From the NCBI GenBank assembly GCA_965234335.1, contig OZ248456.1, forward strand, positions 248,001 to 312,000: DNA of 64,000 nt. The letters are read 5' to 3'. Made by a program: the position numbers and the translations under genes. Below the pieces are notes generated by a model that saw only the letters and a list, made by a program, of their open reading frames with translations, had not been told where the DNA came from and made no database searches. Below are positions 26,225 to 36,386 of this stretch, in pieces. Position 1 is the stretch's first letter; each line of letters begins with the position of its first letter. The DNA comes from Leadbetterella lacustris. Lineage in GTDB: Bacteria > Bacteroidota > Bacteroidia > Cytophagales > Spirosomataceae.

Positions 26225-29200
26225 TTAATTGATTTTTTTGAAATAATTATCGGTTTGTTTTTTATAGAAAGGCGTAAAGTTTGGAGGTGTAGTTCTTAGT
26301 AATTCTACCTGCTTTTCTTTTTCCTTTTTAAATTTTTCAAGGTCTGGTGGGCTGATACGGTTAAATGTTACACCAGTATTGGATTTACGTTTTGGGTCTA
26401 ATTCCTGCTCCTTTATAGATTTTTCGGCTTCAAGAAGTCTGATTTCTATTTCCTTCTGGCGTCTAATTAGATTGGGTGTAATTCTTTTGTTTACTAAATC
26501 ATTTTCACTTTCATCCATTTTTTTTTGTATTTCCTCGAGGTTGTTACCCATTTTTTTACCTTGCTCCGTACCATTTAGTTGTTCTTGGAGTTCTTGGAGT
26601 TGCTTTCTTATTTTGGCTTGTTCATTGGCTATTTTAGCTAGTTCTTCGGATAATTGTTTGCCCCCTTGTCCTGACTGCCCTAGGCCTTGAATTTTTTTAT
26701 TGACTTCTTGTTGTGCTTTACCCATTTCTTCGCCTGGAGATTTGCCATCTTTTCCGCCTTTGCCTGAGCCAGACATTTGCATAGACATCATTTGCTGCAT
26801 TTGTTTGAATGTATCTGAGAGCATAAGTGCGAGGTTATTCATAGATGTCATAGAGAATTGTTGTTTGGATGCGGCCTGTGGGGTTTTGCGTTCTTTTATG
26901 TATTTAACCGATTCGTCAATGCTATTCTTCATTGCAGTAACTTCTTTGGTGATAAAAGATTCGATTTGCATTACTCGTTTGGCTAATGAATAGAGAGAGT
27001 CTTCTACTACTTTAGCATCGTCAGATATTTTTAGTTGTTCCTGAGACAGAGATACAAATCGAGGGTCAGAAACAGATATTGACCGAAAACTTCTCATTAC
27101 CTTTTCTTGGTCGTGAGAAACCTTAAGAAGGTTTTCCAGAATACCTCTTAGGGCATCTATGTCGAGGTCAAGTTGTTTCATTTCACCTTCTTGCATGCTC
27201 TCAGTCATTTGAGATGCCATACTTCTCATTGATTTGGAGGCCTTCTTTTGAGCCTTGCTGGCTGCGTTATTATCCTTGTTTTCTATTTCTTTTTGAGCTT
27301 TTTTCTGTTCTTCGGATACTTCTTTTTGTTTCTCTTTTTGTGTGTCTACTTCTTTCTTTAATTCCTTGCTTAGTTTTTCTATATCCTTAATTTTCTCTTT
27401 TTTCTCTTCAAATTCTTTATTTAGTTTCTCTTGTTCTTTTTTAAGTTCTTCATTTTTAGTAGATTCTTTGTTTTCGTTTTCAGTTTTGTCTGCTAGTTTT
27501 TCTTGCTTATCCGCTAGTTTTTCAAGCTCTTTCACGGTTTCTTGTACTTTTTGTTTAAGCTGTAAATTTTTAAACAATTTCATAGTACGGTCGATTTCCT
27601 TGTCTATATTTCTTTGGTCTTTTTTGAAGTCATTCATTTTGTCCAAAGATTTTTCGTTGAGTTGCTCTTCCATCATTTTTTTTAGGTCTTCTAATACTTT
27701 ACTGTCCTCATTTTTCATGAGTTCATCTAGCATTTTTTGAAGCATATCCATTTTCTGCTGTATTTCAGGGCTTTGTTTATCAAATCTGTTTTGCTTTTCT
27801 TTGAGGTCTTCTAGTTGTTTTTGAAGGTCTTTGAGTTCCTTCGTCATTTCGTCTTTCTTTTTCAATAAATCTTCAAACTCTTTTTTGTCTTGAAAATCCA
27901 TTTCTTTTTTCTTCTTTAAATCGGCTTCAAGATTTTCAAGGGCTTTTTTAAATTCCTTAGATTTTTGGAGTAAATCCTCGAATTTATCTTCAGTTTTTTC
28001 GATTTGTTTTTCTACTTCTTTGTCAAACTGTTGGGCTGTGGGCATACCAAAGACCATGATACCCGACTTAGTAGATTTGAGTCCATTTACGCCATCGTTA
28101 TCAGTTATTTGAAGGTAGTATTCCAGTTTGTCGCTCTTTTCTAAGCCAAGAGTACTAATATTTACTTGATAAAAGAATGTTTGTGAAAGGGATGATTCGT
28201 TAAATGGAATATTTACAGCTTTAAATGGCGTATTGCCTGCTTTGGTACGATACATAAATTTGAAGTCCGAAAGGCCGTAGTCGTCAGATATACTCCCTCC
28301 TATTCCGATATAATTGTAAAGACTGCTATCTTTAATTTGTTCAAAACTTATTTGTGGGTACCTGTCTGGTACCACGTTGATGTAATAAGATATTTTGTCG
28401 GCATTAATGGCTTTGTTTTTGTTTTTTAGTTGGACTTCATAATTCTGTGATTTTGCAAATTTCTTGCGAAAATTAAAATCGGTGATGAGTCCTTTAGAAA
28501 CGCTCAGGGGTTTAGAACCTTCAAATATAACATTCAGCGAATCAGTTTCATCGGTTTTAAATTTCCATTCTACCACTGTGCCTTCTGGAACGATAAGATT
28601 GCCGACATTATCAAAATCTTCTGATGATTTATTTAAGTATGCTGGATATTTTAGTTGCACATTGAATGAAAGAAGACTCGGGCGGGCAATCATCTCTAAT
28701 TTGAAAGTATTAGATGTAAATCCGGCAGCTATAAAGTGAAATTCGGTTGCCTCCTGTACTTTAGAAAACATGAAGTCAAAGTTTCTCGGATCTTTGAGGT
28801 TCATTTTGTGTTTTCTATCGTTATAAACTAGGAAAACATCATCTGGTAGTGAATTGCCTATCAATTTCAAGTTTAGTTGATAATCTTCGTTTTTTACAGC
28901 TTGTAGGTTTTTGTTTAAGATTTCGAACTTAAAAGGTGCTGGCTCTGCAAAGTTTCTTTTAAAATATACGATTCGCTCAGTGCTTTTAAAAAAGGAAGGA
29001 GCTACAGCGGAGATCAGTAAAGTTACCAAAAGTGGTGGCAATGTATATTTAAGATATTTTTTGTTTTCTTGTAGACTTATAGCGTCTGCAAATTTGATTA
29101 ACTTTAGTTCTTTGGTTTTTTGAGTTATACTGGCTTCTAGTAATGTATTGTCGGCTTCAGAAAGGACATTGGCTAGTTGAAGAGTGTTTATGAGTTTGTC

Positions 29201-29524
29201 TTTTATGTTTGGAAAAAACTGTCCAATTTGTTCTGCTGCTGTTTCGTCAGAAATTGGTTTGTTTATATTGAGTAAATAAAAGATTGGCTTAAGGATATAA
29301 AAAAACAAAGTATACGCAGAGATGGCTATAAAGGCAATCAAGAGAATGGCTCTGAAGTTAGAACTAAATCTGCCGAAGTATTCAAGAAAATTTATAACGA
29401 TATAGAAAAAAAGAATAAGAGAGAGGCCAATGAGGGCTCCTTTCAGAAGTAAATTTTTGTAGTATTTACTTTTGAATGCTGCTATTTTTTCTAAAAGACT
29501 TGAAAACTCTATGTTGTTTTTCAT
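26225..29524 (-). CDS. DUF4175 family membrane protein with long coiled coil
   Basis: The 1099-residue protein has two or three membrane helices at the N-terminus (about 25-45, 57-77 and 150-172), an extracytoplasmic Ig-like strand region (about 180-480) and then about 330 residues of Glu/Lys-rich coiled coil (500-830). A Met/Gly-rich linker (MSMQMSGSGKGGKDGKSP, near 920-940) is followed by more helix. This is the typical Bacteroidota DUF4175 order, and the gene is next to mnmG in other members as well. Its role is unknown; the architecture suggests a large periplasmic scaffold. The plus-strand frames inside it are antisense shadows. Confidence 0.85.
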   Translation of the reverse strand: MKNNIEFSSLLEKIAAFKSKYYKNLLLKGALIGLSLILFFYIVINFLEYFGRFSSNFRAILLIAFIAISAYTLFFYILKPIFYLLNINKPISDETAAEQIGQFFPNIKDKLINTLQLANVLSEADNTLLEASITQKTKELKLIKFADAISLQENKKYLKYTLPPLLVTLLISAVAPSFFKSTERIVYFKRNFAEPAPFKFEILNKNLQAVKNEDYQLNLKLIGNSLPDDVFLVYNDRKHKMNLKDPRNFDFMFSKVQEATEFHFIAAGFTSNTFKLEMIARPSLLSFNVQLKYPAYLNKSSEDFDNVGNLIVPEGTVVEWKFKTDETDSLNVIFEGSKPLSVSKGLITDFNFRKKFAKSQNYEVQLKNKNKAINADKISYYINVVPDRYPQISFEQIKDSSLYNYIGIGGSISDDYGLSDFKFMYRTKAGNTPFKAVNIPFNESSLSQTFFYQVNISTLGLEKSDKLEYYLQITDNDGVNGLKSTKSGIMVFGMPTAQQFDKEVEKQIEKTEDKFEDLLQKSKEFKKALENLEADLKKKKEMDFQDKKEFEDLLKKKDEMTKELKDLQKQLEDLKEKQNRFDKQSPEIQQKMDMLQKMLDELMKNEDSKVLEDLKKMMEEQLNEKSLDKMNDFKKDQRNIDKEIDRTMKLFKNLQLKQKVQETVKELEKLADKQEKLADKTENENKESTKNEELKKEQEKLNKEFEEKKEKIKDIEKLSKELKKEVDTQKEKQKEVSEEQKKAQKEIENKDNNAASKAQKKASKSMRSMASQMTESMQEGEMKQLDLDIDALRGILENLLKVSHDQEKVMRSFRSISVSDPRFVSLSQEQLKISDDAKVVEDSLYSLAKRVMQIESFITKEVTAMKNSIDESVKYIKERKTPQAASKQQFSMTSMNNLALMLSDTFKQMQQMMSMQMSGSGKGGKDGKSPGEEMGKAQQEVNKKIQGLGQSGQGGKQLSEELAKIANEQAKIRKQLQELQEQLNGTEQGKKMGNNLEEIQKKMDESENDLVNKRITPNLIRRQKEIEIRLLEAEKSIKEQELDPKRKSNTGVTFNRISPPDLEKFKKEKEKQVELLRTTPPNFTPFYKKQTDNYFKKIN

Positions 29525-29561
29525 AAAATATTGAATATCAATAATATATAGAATTTTTTCT

Positions 29562-30326
29562 TCAAAAATTCAAATCAACAGATACAGGACAGTGGTCTGA
29601 CATGACGATGTCTGTATGTATTTTTGAATTAGAAATTATGTTTTTGTGGCTTTCGTTTACAAAAATATAGTCGATACGCCACCCTAAGTTTTTAGGCCTC
29701 GCTCCCGCCCTGTATGACCACCATGTGTAATGGTGAGGATCAGTATTTAAGAGTCTAAAACAATCTATAAATCCACTATCAAGAAATTTCCCAACCCATG
29801 CTCTTTCGCTAGGTAGAAAACCAGAGGTATTGGCGTTGGATTTAGGATTATGGATGTCTATTTCGGTATGACAGATATTTACATCACCACAAATGAAAAT
29901 AGGCTTATCAGACTTTTCTAAAGAATGAATATAGTTGAAAATGTCATTAAGAAATGTCATTTTTATTTCCTGCCTAACATCTCCTGTAGTGCCCGATGGA
30001 AAATAGGCACTCATCACGTGGAACTTTTCGAATGTTGCGGTGATGGTTCGACCCTCTGAGTCATATTGGTTTATTCCAACGCCGTATTTTACTTCTAATG
30101 GCTTTTCTTTGCTTAACAAAGCCACCCCTGAATACCCCTTCTTTTGAGCCGGATACCAGTGGCAATGATATCCTAGAGAAAGAAAAATAGGCTCAACTAA
30201 TTCGGTTTCAGACAGTTTTATTTCTTGCAAACAAAGCACGTCTGGATTATGGCTTTTGAGCCAGTCTTCTAAACCTTTGTTTAGTGCAGACCTGATGCCG
30301 TTTACGTTGAAAGTAGTAATGTTCAT
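29562..30326 (-). CDS. xth: Exodeoxyribonuclease III
   Basis: ExoIII removes nucleotides from 3' ends and cuts abasic sites in base excision repair. The 254-residue protein carries the endonuclease/exonuclease/phosphatase signatures in order: ITTFNVNGIRSALNKGLEDWL (Asn at about 7), LCLQEIKLSE (metal-binding Glu at about 35), ICGDVNICHTEID (Asp-x-Asn, about 147), LGWRIDYIF and the final SDHCPVSVDL (Asp-His pair). The ATG at 30326 is preceded by a start-linked repeat (copy 2), so its leader RNA may be structured. Confidence 0.95.
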   Translation of the reverse strand: MNITTFNVNGIRSALNKGLEDWLKSHNPDVLCLQEIKLSETELVEPIFLSLGYHCHWYPAQKKGYSGVALLSKEKPLEVKYGVGINQYDSEGRTITATFEKFHVMSAYFPSGTTGDVRQEIKMTFLNDIFNYIHSLEKSDKPIFICGDVNICHTEIDIHNPKSNANTSGFLPSERAWVGKFLDSGFIDCFRLLNTDPHHYTWWSYRAGARPKNLGWRIDYIFVNESHKNIISNSKIHTDIVMSDHCPVSVDLNF

Positions 30327-30409
30327 ACGTTTATTATTTACCGCTAATGCACAAAGACACTAAGAAATAATCATTTCTCTGTGTATCTAGAGTCTTAGTC
30401 ATGAATGTA
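30327..30409 (-). repeat. Start-linked structured repeat, copy 2
   Basis: From the xth ATG outward: 13 bases ACGTTTATTATTT, then ACCGCTAATGCACAAAGACA, CTAAGAAA, a loop, TTTCTCTGTGTCT, and AGTCTTAGTCATGAATG. Same layout and same 13-base distance as copies 1 and 3. It fills the whole gap to the next stop codon at 30410. Confidence 0.85.
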
Positions 30410-30769
30410 TCATATATGTAAGCCAATGTCGTTTCTAAAGTATTCTATGATGTAATGTTTAAGTAATTGTTCTTGACTTAAAAGATCAAAAGGCGGCAAT
30501 GGCTTTATTAGTTTCCAATGTGGCCATCCTTCAGTATCAATTCCGTCTAATTCATAAAATCCGCCTAAACTTAGCACTTTGCAAATAGCAATATGCATAA
30601 GGTCCTGTTTTTCTTCTTTTGAAAAACGCAAATTGCCTTTACCCAATTCCTGAACTCCTATTAAAAATAGAACTCCGTTTAAGTCAGATGGTTTTTTACC
30701 CGTCGTTTGTTTTAAAAAACGAATTAAATTGTCCCATATTTCTTTATTATCTTTGATTTCTAATGACAT
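30410..30769 (-). CDS. Conserved hypothetical protein
   Basis: A soluble 119-residue protein without signal or membrane segment. It is mixed alpha/beta with an IWDNLIRFLKQTTGKKPSDL helix, GVLFLIGVQELGKG and a C-terminal HWKLIKPLPPFDLLSQEQLL motif that reads like a recurrent Bacteroidota family of unknown role. Its start is only six bases from the divergent comF-like gene, so the two promoters must overlap each other's coding regions or leaders. Confidence 0.65.
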   Translation of the reverse strand: MSLEIKDNKEIWDNLIRFLKQTTGKKPSDLNGVLFLIGVQELGKGNLRFSKEEKQDLMHIAICKVLSLGGFYELDGIDTEGWPHWKLIKPLPPFDLLSQEQLLKHYIIEYFRNDIGLHI

Positions 30770-30775
30770 ACATTT

Positions 30776-31480
30776 ATGAAAAACACATTTAAAGGATACA
30801 TCGACTTACTTTTAGATTTTATTTATCCTCGGGTTTGTGTGAGTTGTGAAAAAAACTTACTTGGCCCAGAGAACCACTTGTGCATAGAATGTTTGTTCTC
30901 TATTCCCAAAACAAATTCGCATTTACACCCAATTGAACTCTTAGAGAGAAAGTTTTGGGGAAAATTAAACGTGAAACAGGTGTATACTTTTTTGAAATTT
31001 TCTAAAAAAGGAAAAGTTCAGAACATTCTTCATACACTGAAATACAAAAATAAGCCAGAATTGGCAGAATATATTGGAAAAATGTATGCAAATGATTTAA
31101 ACAGTGTGGATTTTGCTGAGAAAATAGATTTGATAGTGGGAATTCCGCTCCACACAGACAAACAAAAGCTCCGTGGTTACAATCAGGCTGATGCATTTGC
31201 TAAAGGGCTTTCAGAGGTCTTAAAAACGCCTTTTGACGAAGTCTCATTGACTCGTCAGACGTTCACGATTTCACAAACGAAGACTGGAAGCCGTTTTAAG
31301 AGGTTTAAAAATATCGAAGGTGTGTTTGTGGTAGAACAGCCTAAAAATATTAAAGGAAAAAGAATTGCTTTGGTAGATGACGTTCTGACAACGGGTTCAA
31401 CACTCGAAGAAGCCGGAAACACACTTCTTGGAGCTGGCTGTACCGAACTGTATATAATAACAATTGCCTCGGCTTATTGA
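30776..31480 (+). CDS. comF: ComF family phosphoribosyltransferase-like protein
   Basis: The 234-residue protein has the ComF order: a four-cysteine zinc finger near the start (YPRVCVSCEKNLL ... HLCIECLFSIP), then a PRTase type I domain. The PRPP loop is clear as IALVDDVLTTGSTLEEAGNTL (about residues 196-216), and the LVGIPLHTDKQKLRGYNQADAFAKGL segment (about 118-143) is the ComF signature. In other bacteria ComF takes part in uptake of DNA during natural competence; the biochemical reaction is not established. A perfect inverted repeat overlaps its stop codon. Confidence 0.9.
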   Translation: MKNTFKGYIDLLLDFIYPRVCVSCEKNLLGPENHLCIECLFSIPKTNSHLHPIELLERKFWGKLNVKQVYTFLKFSKKGKVQNILHTLKYKNKPELAEYIGKMYANDLNSVDFAEKIDLIVGIPLHTDKQKLRGYNQADAFAKGLSEVLKTPFDEVSLTRQTFTISQTKTGSRFKRFKNIEGVFVVEQPKNIKGKRIALVDDVLTTGSTLEEAGNTLLGAGCTELYIITIASAY

Positions 31481-31496
31481 AAAACCGAGGCAATTG
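31461..31496. terminator. Hairpin over the comF stop codon, between convergent genes
   Basis: CAATTGCCTCGG (31461-31472) and CCGAGGCAATTG (31485-31496) form a perfect 12-bp stem with a 12-base loop that contains the TGA stop of comF. Both sides are AT-rich, so it can end transcription from comF and from gldJ on the other strand. Confidence 0.75.
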
Positions 31497-31521
31497 AATA
31501 TTTTCTAAAAATCTTATTTTT

Positions 31522-32790
31522 TTACAAAGATTTCTTGCCTTTCGGACCTACAGAAATCATAGCACATCTAAAGCCGATAGTGGCGGTAGAAGAGTCTTGA
31601 TCCAAAGACCTTCTTGTTCCTGGTGACAACCAATAAGCGATGTCATTCCAAGATCCTCCTTTAAAAACTCTTTGTTTGTTATCTATCAAGGAATTGAAGT
31701 TTTCTTTGTCATAGAGCTTGGCGTCGTCTTGGAAGTCGCTTCTACGTATTGGGTTGAGGTCGTTAAAGTCTTGGTATGAACCTTGTCTGTAAAGGTCATA
31801 AACCCATTCGTTGACGTTACCGGCCATGTTGTAAAGACCGAAATCATTTGGTGCAAAAGAGTAAACTTCTTCAGTGATGATAGCTTTATCGTTTTGTTTT
31901 CCAGCTATACCGGCGTAATCACCACGACCTCTTTTGAAGTTAGCCATCATATTACCTTTGTTTTTGCCTTTTGCTTTACGCATAGCTGAACCATCCCATG
32001 GATAAATTCTCTGATTTGACTGATTTTCGTCAATGTATTGAGTTCCAATCATACTTTTTGCAGCATATTCCCATTCAGCCTCAGTAGGAAGTCTGAAGTC
32101 AGGAATGTTTATACCAGTCTCGATAGGCACCCTACCAACTACTTTTGGAGCAGCAGCGGCTTCTGCAGCAACTGCTTTCTTTTTCTTACCAAATGGCAGT
32201 CCTCCTTTTTTCTTGTTACTTTCACCATATTTTGCAGAAAGTCCAGCGTTAACCACCGCTGAACGCCACTTGCAATAGTCGTTTGCCTGAATCCAAGAAA
32301 CACCTACAACAGGGAAGTTTCTGAAACCCGGGTAACGGAGATATTGATCTACGTACTGGTCGTTGAAGGACATTTCGTTTGCCCACACGGTGGTATCTGG
32401 CAAGGCAGCTTGTACAAACTCACGCGTAGAATCTTGACTAATAGAATAGATGTATTCGAGGTAGTCAATATTGGCTATTTCGGTTTCGTCCATGTAAAAA
32501 GAAGCCACTGTGACCGTACGTTCTATGTTGTCACGGGTGTAGGTAACGTCTTCTTCAAGCGTACCCATTGTAAAGCGTCCGCCTTCAATAAAAACCATGT
32601 TTGGTCCCGCTGGCTGACCAGCGAAAGCAGCTACTTGAAAACCTTCTTTACCTTTTTTGGCATAAGCGGCTCCTGTAGTTCTACTTTTTTTGCCAGGATT
32701 TAAACTAGACGCTTTTTTACCTTTGCTACAAGATGTAGCAATAAAAAGAGAAAGTGTAAGCACTGTCACACTAAAAATAAGTCTCTTCAT
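31522..32790 (-). CDS. gldJ: Gliding motility / type IX secretion lipoprotein GldJ-like
   Basis: The 422-residue lipoprotein (MKRLIFSVTVLTLSLFIATSC, lipidated Cys21) has a formylglycine-generating-enzyme fold: FIEGGRFTMGTLEEDV, VASFYMDETEIANIDYLEY (about 88-106), FPVVGVSWIQANDYCKWRS (about 160-178), FRLPTEAEWEYAAKS (about 240-255), NVNEWVYDLY and KGGSWND ... GFRCA at the end. The wording ALPDTTVW and YVDQYLRYPGF, and the position of the MDETE segment, match GldJ more than GldK/PorK. GldJ is needed for stability of other Gld proteins in the type IX secretion and gliding apparatus. It converges with comF and follows mfd on the same strand. Confidence 0.75.
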   Translation of the reverse strand: MKRLIFSVTVLTLSLFIATSCSKGKKASSLNPGKKSRTTGAAYAKKGKEGFQVAAFAGQPAGPNMVFIEGGRFTMGTLEEDVTYTRDNIERTVTVASFYMDETEIANIDYLEYIYSISQDSTREFVQAALPDTTVWANEMSFNDQYVDQYLRYPGFRNFPVVGVSWIQANDYCKWRSAVVNAGLSAKYGESNKKKGGLPFGKKKKAVAAEAAAAPKVVGRVPIETGINIPDFRLPTEAEWEYAAKSMIGTQYIDENQSNQRIYPWDGSAMRKAKGKNKGNMMANFKRGRGDYAGIAGKQNDKAIITEEVYSFAPNDFGLYNMAGNVNEWVYDLYRQGSYQDFNDLNPIRRSDFQDDAKLYDKENFNSLIDNKQRVFKGGSWNDIAYWLSPGTRRSLDQDSSTATIGFRCAMISVGPKGKKSL

Positions 32791-32855
32791 TCTTTTTTTA
32801 TTTTGTTTTCTGCGAATTAAAACACAAAAATAGTTTAAAAAATATTATTAAGTCA

Positions 32856-35800
32856 TTATTTGGCATCAATGAAAGCCACAATTTTTTCGAATAAATCATT
32901 GATTTTGTTGATATTAACGGTGTTTTCTGCCGAAAATATCAATTTGTCTTTTATTTGTTTCAAACTGCACTCTTTTGGATGCAATTTTATGTAATCAAGA
33001 ATTTTGCCAAATTTATTGGTTTGGTAATATTCTTGGTGCTTTTGAGAAACGAAATATCCTTTAAGGATATTATTTTTAAGCGTTATTTTTTCAAAACCGA
33101 TGTATTCGGCCTTCCAACGTAATTTTACTATCTTAAATAATTCTTCTACTTCTTGTGGAAGTTTTCCAAATCGGTCAATCAATGAAACGGAGAATTTGTT
33201 GAGTTCGTCTTCGGTTTTGAGATCATCTATGGCATTATAGACCGAAAGTCGTTCGGACATATTAACAATGTAATGGTCAGGTATTAGGATTTGTAGATCT
33301 GTTTCTATTTGGCAGTCTTCAACTTTAAATGTTTTTTGAGAAAGATCTCCTTCAAAAAGACTTTTGAATTCGTTTTCTTTCAATTCTGACACAGCTTCAT
33401 CTAATATTTTATGGTACATATCGTAGCCGAGGTCGTTGACGAATCCGCTTTGTTCGGCTCCTAGTAAATTGCCGGCTCCGCGAATGTCTAAGTCTCGCAT
33501 GGCTACTTTGAAACCATCACCTAAGTCTGTGAATTCCTCCAAGGTTTGTAGGCGTTTTCGGGCATCTTTAGTAAGACCCGAACTTGGTGGGCCTAAGAGA
33601 AAACAGTAAGCTTTTTTGTTTGATCGGCCTACCCTACCCCGCATTTGGTGCAGGTCAGAAAGCCCGAACATGTGGGCTTGGTTGATAATGATGGTGTTGG
33701 CGTTTGGAATATCAAGACCGGACTCGATTATATTGGTAGAAATCAAGATATTTATCTCGTTTTCAATGAATCGCATCATAACCTTTTCGAGTTTTTCACC
33801 TTCCATTTGACCATGTGCCACGCCAATTTTGGCCTCTGGAACCAAACGGTAAATTATATTGGCGATGGATTCAATGTCAGCTACTCTATTATGAACAAAA
33901 AACACTTGCCCTCCCCTATTGAGCTCATAACTGATGGCATCACGGATGATTTCTTCTTTGAAAACTTCAACTTGCGTAGTTACTGGCTGGCGGTTGGCCG
34001 GTGGAGTGGCTATTACGGACAGGTCGCGTGCACCCATGAGAGAAAAATGCAGTGTACGTGGAATTGGCGTGGCTGTAAGCGTTAAAACATCCACGTTGAG
34101 TTTTAGTTCTTTTATTCTGTCTTTTGACTTTACCCCAAATTTTTGTTCCTCGTCAATTACCAAAAGCCCGAGATTTTTGAATTCTATGTTTTTGTTGAGC
34201 AGTTTTTGTGTACCTATAACTATATCTACTTTGCCTTCTTTTAGGCCTTTCAGGGTTTTGGTATTATCGGCTGCGGATTTGAACCTATTCAAATAATCGA
34301 CGTTGACAGGCATTTTGGCGAGTCTTTCTGAGAATGTGCGGTAGTGTTGCATGGCCAAAATGGTGGTGGGAACCAATATTGCAACCTGTTTGGAATCGTT
34401 TACGGCTTTGAAGGCTGCCCGAATGGCCACTTCTGTTTTTCCAAAACCAACATCACCACAAACAAGCCTATCCATGGGATATGGTTTTTCCATATCTTCT
34501 TTCACTTTGGCCGTTGCAGAGGCTTGGTCGGGCGTGTCTTCGTACATAAACGATGATTCTAGCTCTATCTGCAAGTAATTGTCTGGTGAAAAAGCGAAAC
34601 CATGTACTTCTCTTCGTTTGGCATAAAGAGCAATTAACTCTTTTGCAATGTCTTTAACTTGTCGTTTTGCCTTTGATTTTTTGTTTTCCCAGTCGCCCGA
34701 ACCTAGCTTGCTCATGTTGGGAGCATCGCCCTCTTTGCCCGAGTATTTTGCTATTTTGTGTAAACTGTGAATATTGATGTACAAAAGATCGTTGTCTTTG
34801 TATACCAACCTAATGGCTTCCTGCTTTTTACCACCTACATCAATGGTTTCCATGCCTGCAAAACGCCCGATACCGTAGTCTACGTGGGTTACGTAATCGC
34901 CTGTTTGTAAGGTTTTTAGTTCCTTTATAGTGAGTGCTTTTGATTTAGAAAAGCGGTCTTTTACTTTATATCTGTTTAATCTTTCGAAAATCTGGTGGTC
35001 GGTGTAAACCAGTATTTTGTTTTGTAAGTCTATGAAACCTCCCCTAAAATTGGCATAAACAGAAAGAAACCGTATGGTAGGGTTGATTTCGGTAAAGATA
35101 GTTTCGAGTCGATTGAGTTGTTTGAGCGAATCAGAACTAATATAACACGAAAAACCATTGGCTTGATTTTCGGCGATATCGTTTATTAAAAGTGTAAAGT
35201 CTTTATGAAAAGAGGGTTGTGATTTGGATTCGTAGCTTATTTTATGCGTTTCTTTAAGAAAACTCTTTCGGCCAAATTCTATAGTAGAGTATTTTTTTAG
35301 AAAATCAGAAAACTCTTTTTTTGCTAAAAAAGAATGGTCGGGTTTGAACAATAAATTAATATCTCCGCCGCTAGCTTTTTTGGAGTCATAAATCTCGGAA
35401 ATGCGATTGAGGTTGTCTTCTACCCTATCGAGCGTAAAAACGTAATCTTTTATCCAAAGAACAGTTTTTTCGGGAATAAAACTAAAAATAGGTACTGTCT
35501 CTTCAAAACGCAGTTTTTCGTGGATATTGGGCACGATGCTGATAGCTTCCATGGTTTTGTTTGAAAGCTGTGTTTCGGTATCGAACATCCTAATACTCTC
35601 TATTTCGTCGCCAAAAAGTTCTACTCTGAAAGGTGTATCGGCTGCGTAAGAATAGACGTCAAAAATACCGCCACGGATGGCAAACTGACCAGGTTCGTAA
35701 ACAAAATCGGTCTTTTCGAAATCGTAAGAAACGAGTAGCTCGGTTACAAAATTGAGGTCGAGCATATCGCCCACTTTTATGCGTAAGGTGTTGGCTATGA

Positions 35801-36230
35801 GCGTTTTTTTGCTAACAACTTTTTCGGCAAGGGCTTCTGGATAGCTGACTATAAGCAAAGGGTCAGCGGAATTGTTGAGGCGATTGAGCAATTCGGCACG
35901 CTGAATGACGTTGGCGTTTTCTATTTCCTCATATTCATAAGGTCTTTTGAAAGATGCTGGGAAATAGGCTATTTTGGGGTTTTCAAAACCAAAAATATTT
36001 TGGAGGTCGTTGAAAAAGTAGAGAGCATCTTCTTTATCTGAAAGGACAATTAAGGTAGATTGAGGATTGGTCTGATAAATGGCGGCGGCCAAAATAGCGT
36101 CCAAACTCCCAGAAGTGCCTTCTAGGTGGATTTTGGGTTGCGATTTTTGTGACAAAACGATGTTCTGCACAAAACTATCTTCGGCGTATACTTTTAGGAA
36201 ATCCTCTGAGTTCAAAAGTGACCTGTTCAT
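32856..36230 (-). CDS. mfd: Transcription-repair coupling factor
   Basis: Mfd removes stalled RNA polymerase and recruits UvrA. The 1124-residue protein is full length: UvrB-like N-terminal modules (about 1-330, with PYEYEE and RGGIFDVYSYAADTPFRVELFGDE), the RNA polymerase interaction domain (about 430-510, GDYVTHVDYGIGRFAGMETI), the translocase with Walker A VCGDVGFGKTEVAIRAAF (about 592-609), DEEQKFGVKSKDR, TLTATPIPRT, and motif V/VI RGRVGRSNKKAYC, then the C-terminal TRCF domain. It precedes gldJ by 65 bases on the same strand. Confidence 0.97.
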   Translation of the reverse strand: MNRSLLNSEDFLKVYAEDSFVQNIVLSQKSQPKIHLEGTSGSLDAILAAAIYQTNPQSTLIVLSDKEDALYFFNDLQNIFGFENPKIAYFPASFKRPYEYEEIENANVIQRAELLNRLNNSADPLLIVSYPEALAEKVVSKKTLIANTLRIKVGDMLDLNFVTELLVSYDFEKTDFVYEPGQFAIRGGIFDVYSYAADTPFRVELFGDEIESIRMFDTETQLSNKTMEAISIVPNIHEKLRFEETVPIFSFIPEKTVLWIKDYVFTLDRVEDNLNRISEIYDSKKASGGDINLLFKPDHSFLAKKEFSDFLKKYSTIEFGRKSFLKETHKISYESKSQPSFHKDFTLLINDIAENQANGFSCYISSDSLKQLNRLETIFTEINPTIRFLSVYANFRGGFIDLQNKILVYTDHQIFERLNRYKVKDRFSKSKALTIKELKTLQTGDYVTHVDYGIGRFAGMETIDVGGKKQEAIRLVYKDNDLLYINIHSLHKIAKYSGKEGDAPNMSKLGSGDWENKKSKAKRQVKDIAKELIALYAKRREVHGFAFSPDNYLQIELESSFMYEDTPDQASATAKVKEDMEKPYPMDRLVCGDVGFGKTEVAIRAAFKAVNDSKQVAILVPTTILAMQHYRTFSERLAKMPVNVDYLNRFKSAADNTKTLKGLKEGKVDIVIGTQKLLNKNIEFKNLGLLVIDEEQKFGVKSKDRIKELKLNVDVLTLTATPIPRTLHFSLMGARDLSVIATPPANRQPVTTQVEVFKEEIIRDAISYELNRGGQVFFVHNRVADIESIANIIYRLVPEAKIGVAHGQMEGEKLEKVMMRFIENEINILISTNIIESGLDIPNANTIIINQAHMFGLSDLHQMRGRVGRSNKKAYCFLLGPPSSGLTKDARKRLQTLEEFTDLGDGFKVAMRDLDIRGAGNLLGAEQSGFVNDLGYDMYHKILDEAVSELKENEFKSLFEGDLSQKTFKVEDCQIETDLQILIPDHYIVNMSERLSVYNAIDDLKTEDELNKFSVSLIDRFGKLPQEVEELFKIVKLRWKAEYIGFEKITLKNNILKGYFVSQKHQEYYQTNKFGKILDYIKLHPKECSLKQIKDKLIFSAENTVNINKINDLFEKIVAFIDAK

Positions 36231-36386
36231 GTGGTAAGTGCCTTTGAATGAATCAAAAGAACTTTACCGAGATTAAAATTTTTATTGAAAAGCACTCTAT
36301 ATGACCCATAAAGTATTGGCCATATTTGAAAACTGTAACAAAGATACTAAGAAAGATGATTTTGAGAGATATTTCGATTTAAAAAA

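Noticed and set aside
27342..27740. 132-codon plus-strand ORF rich in Ser and Phe
   Set aside because: It is the antisense of the Glu/Lys coiled coil of the DUF4175 gene; composition is just the mirror of that.
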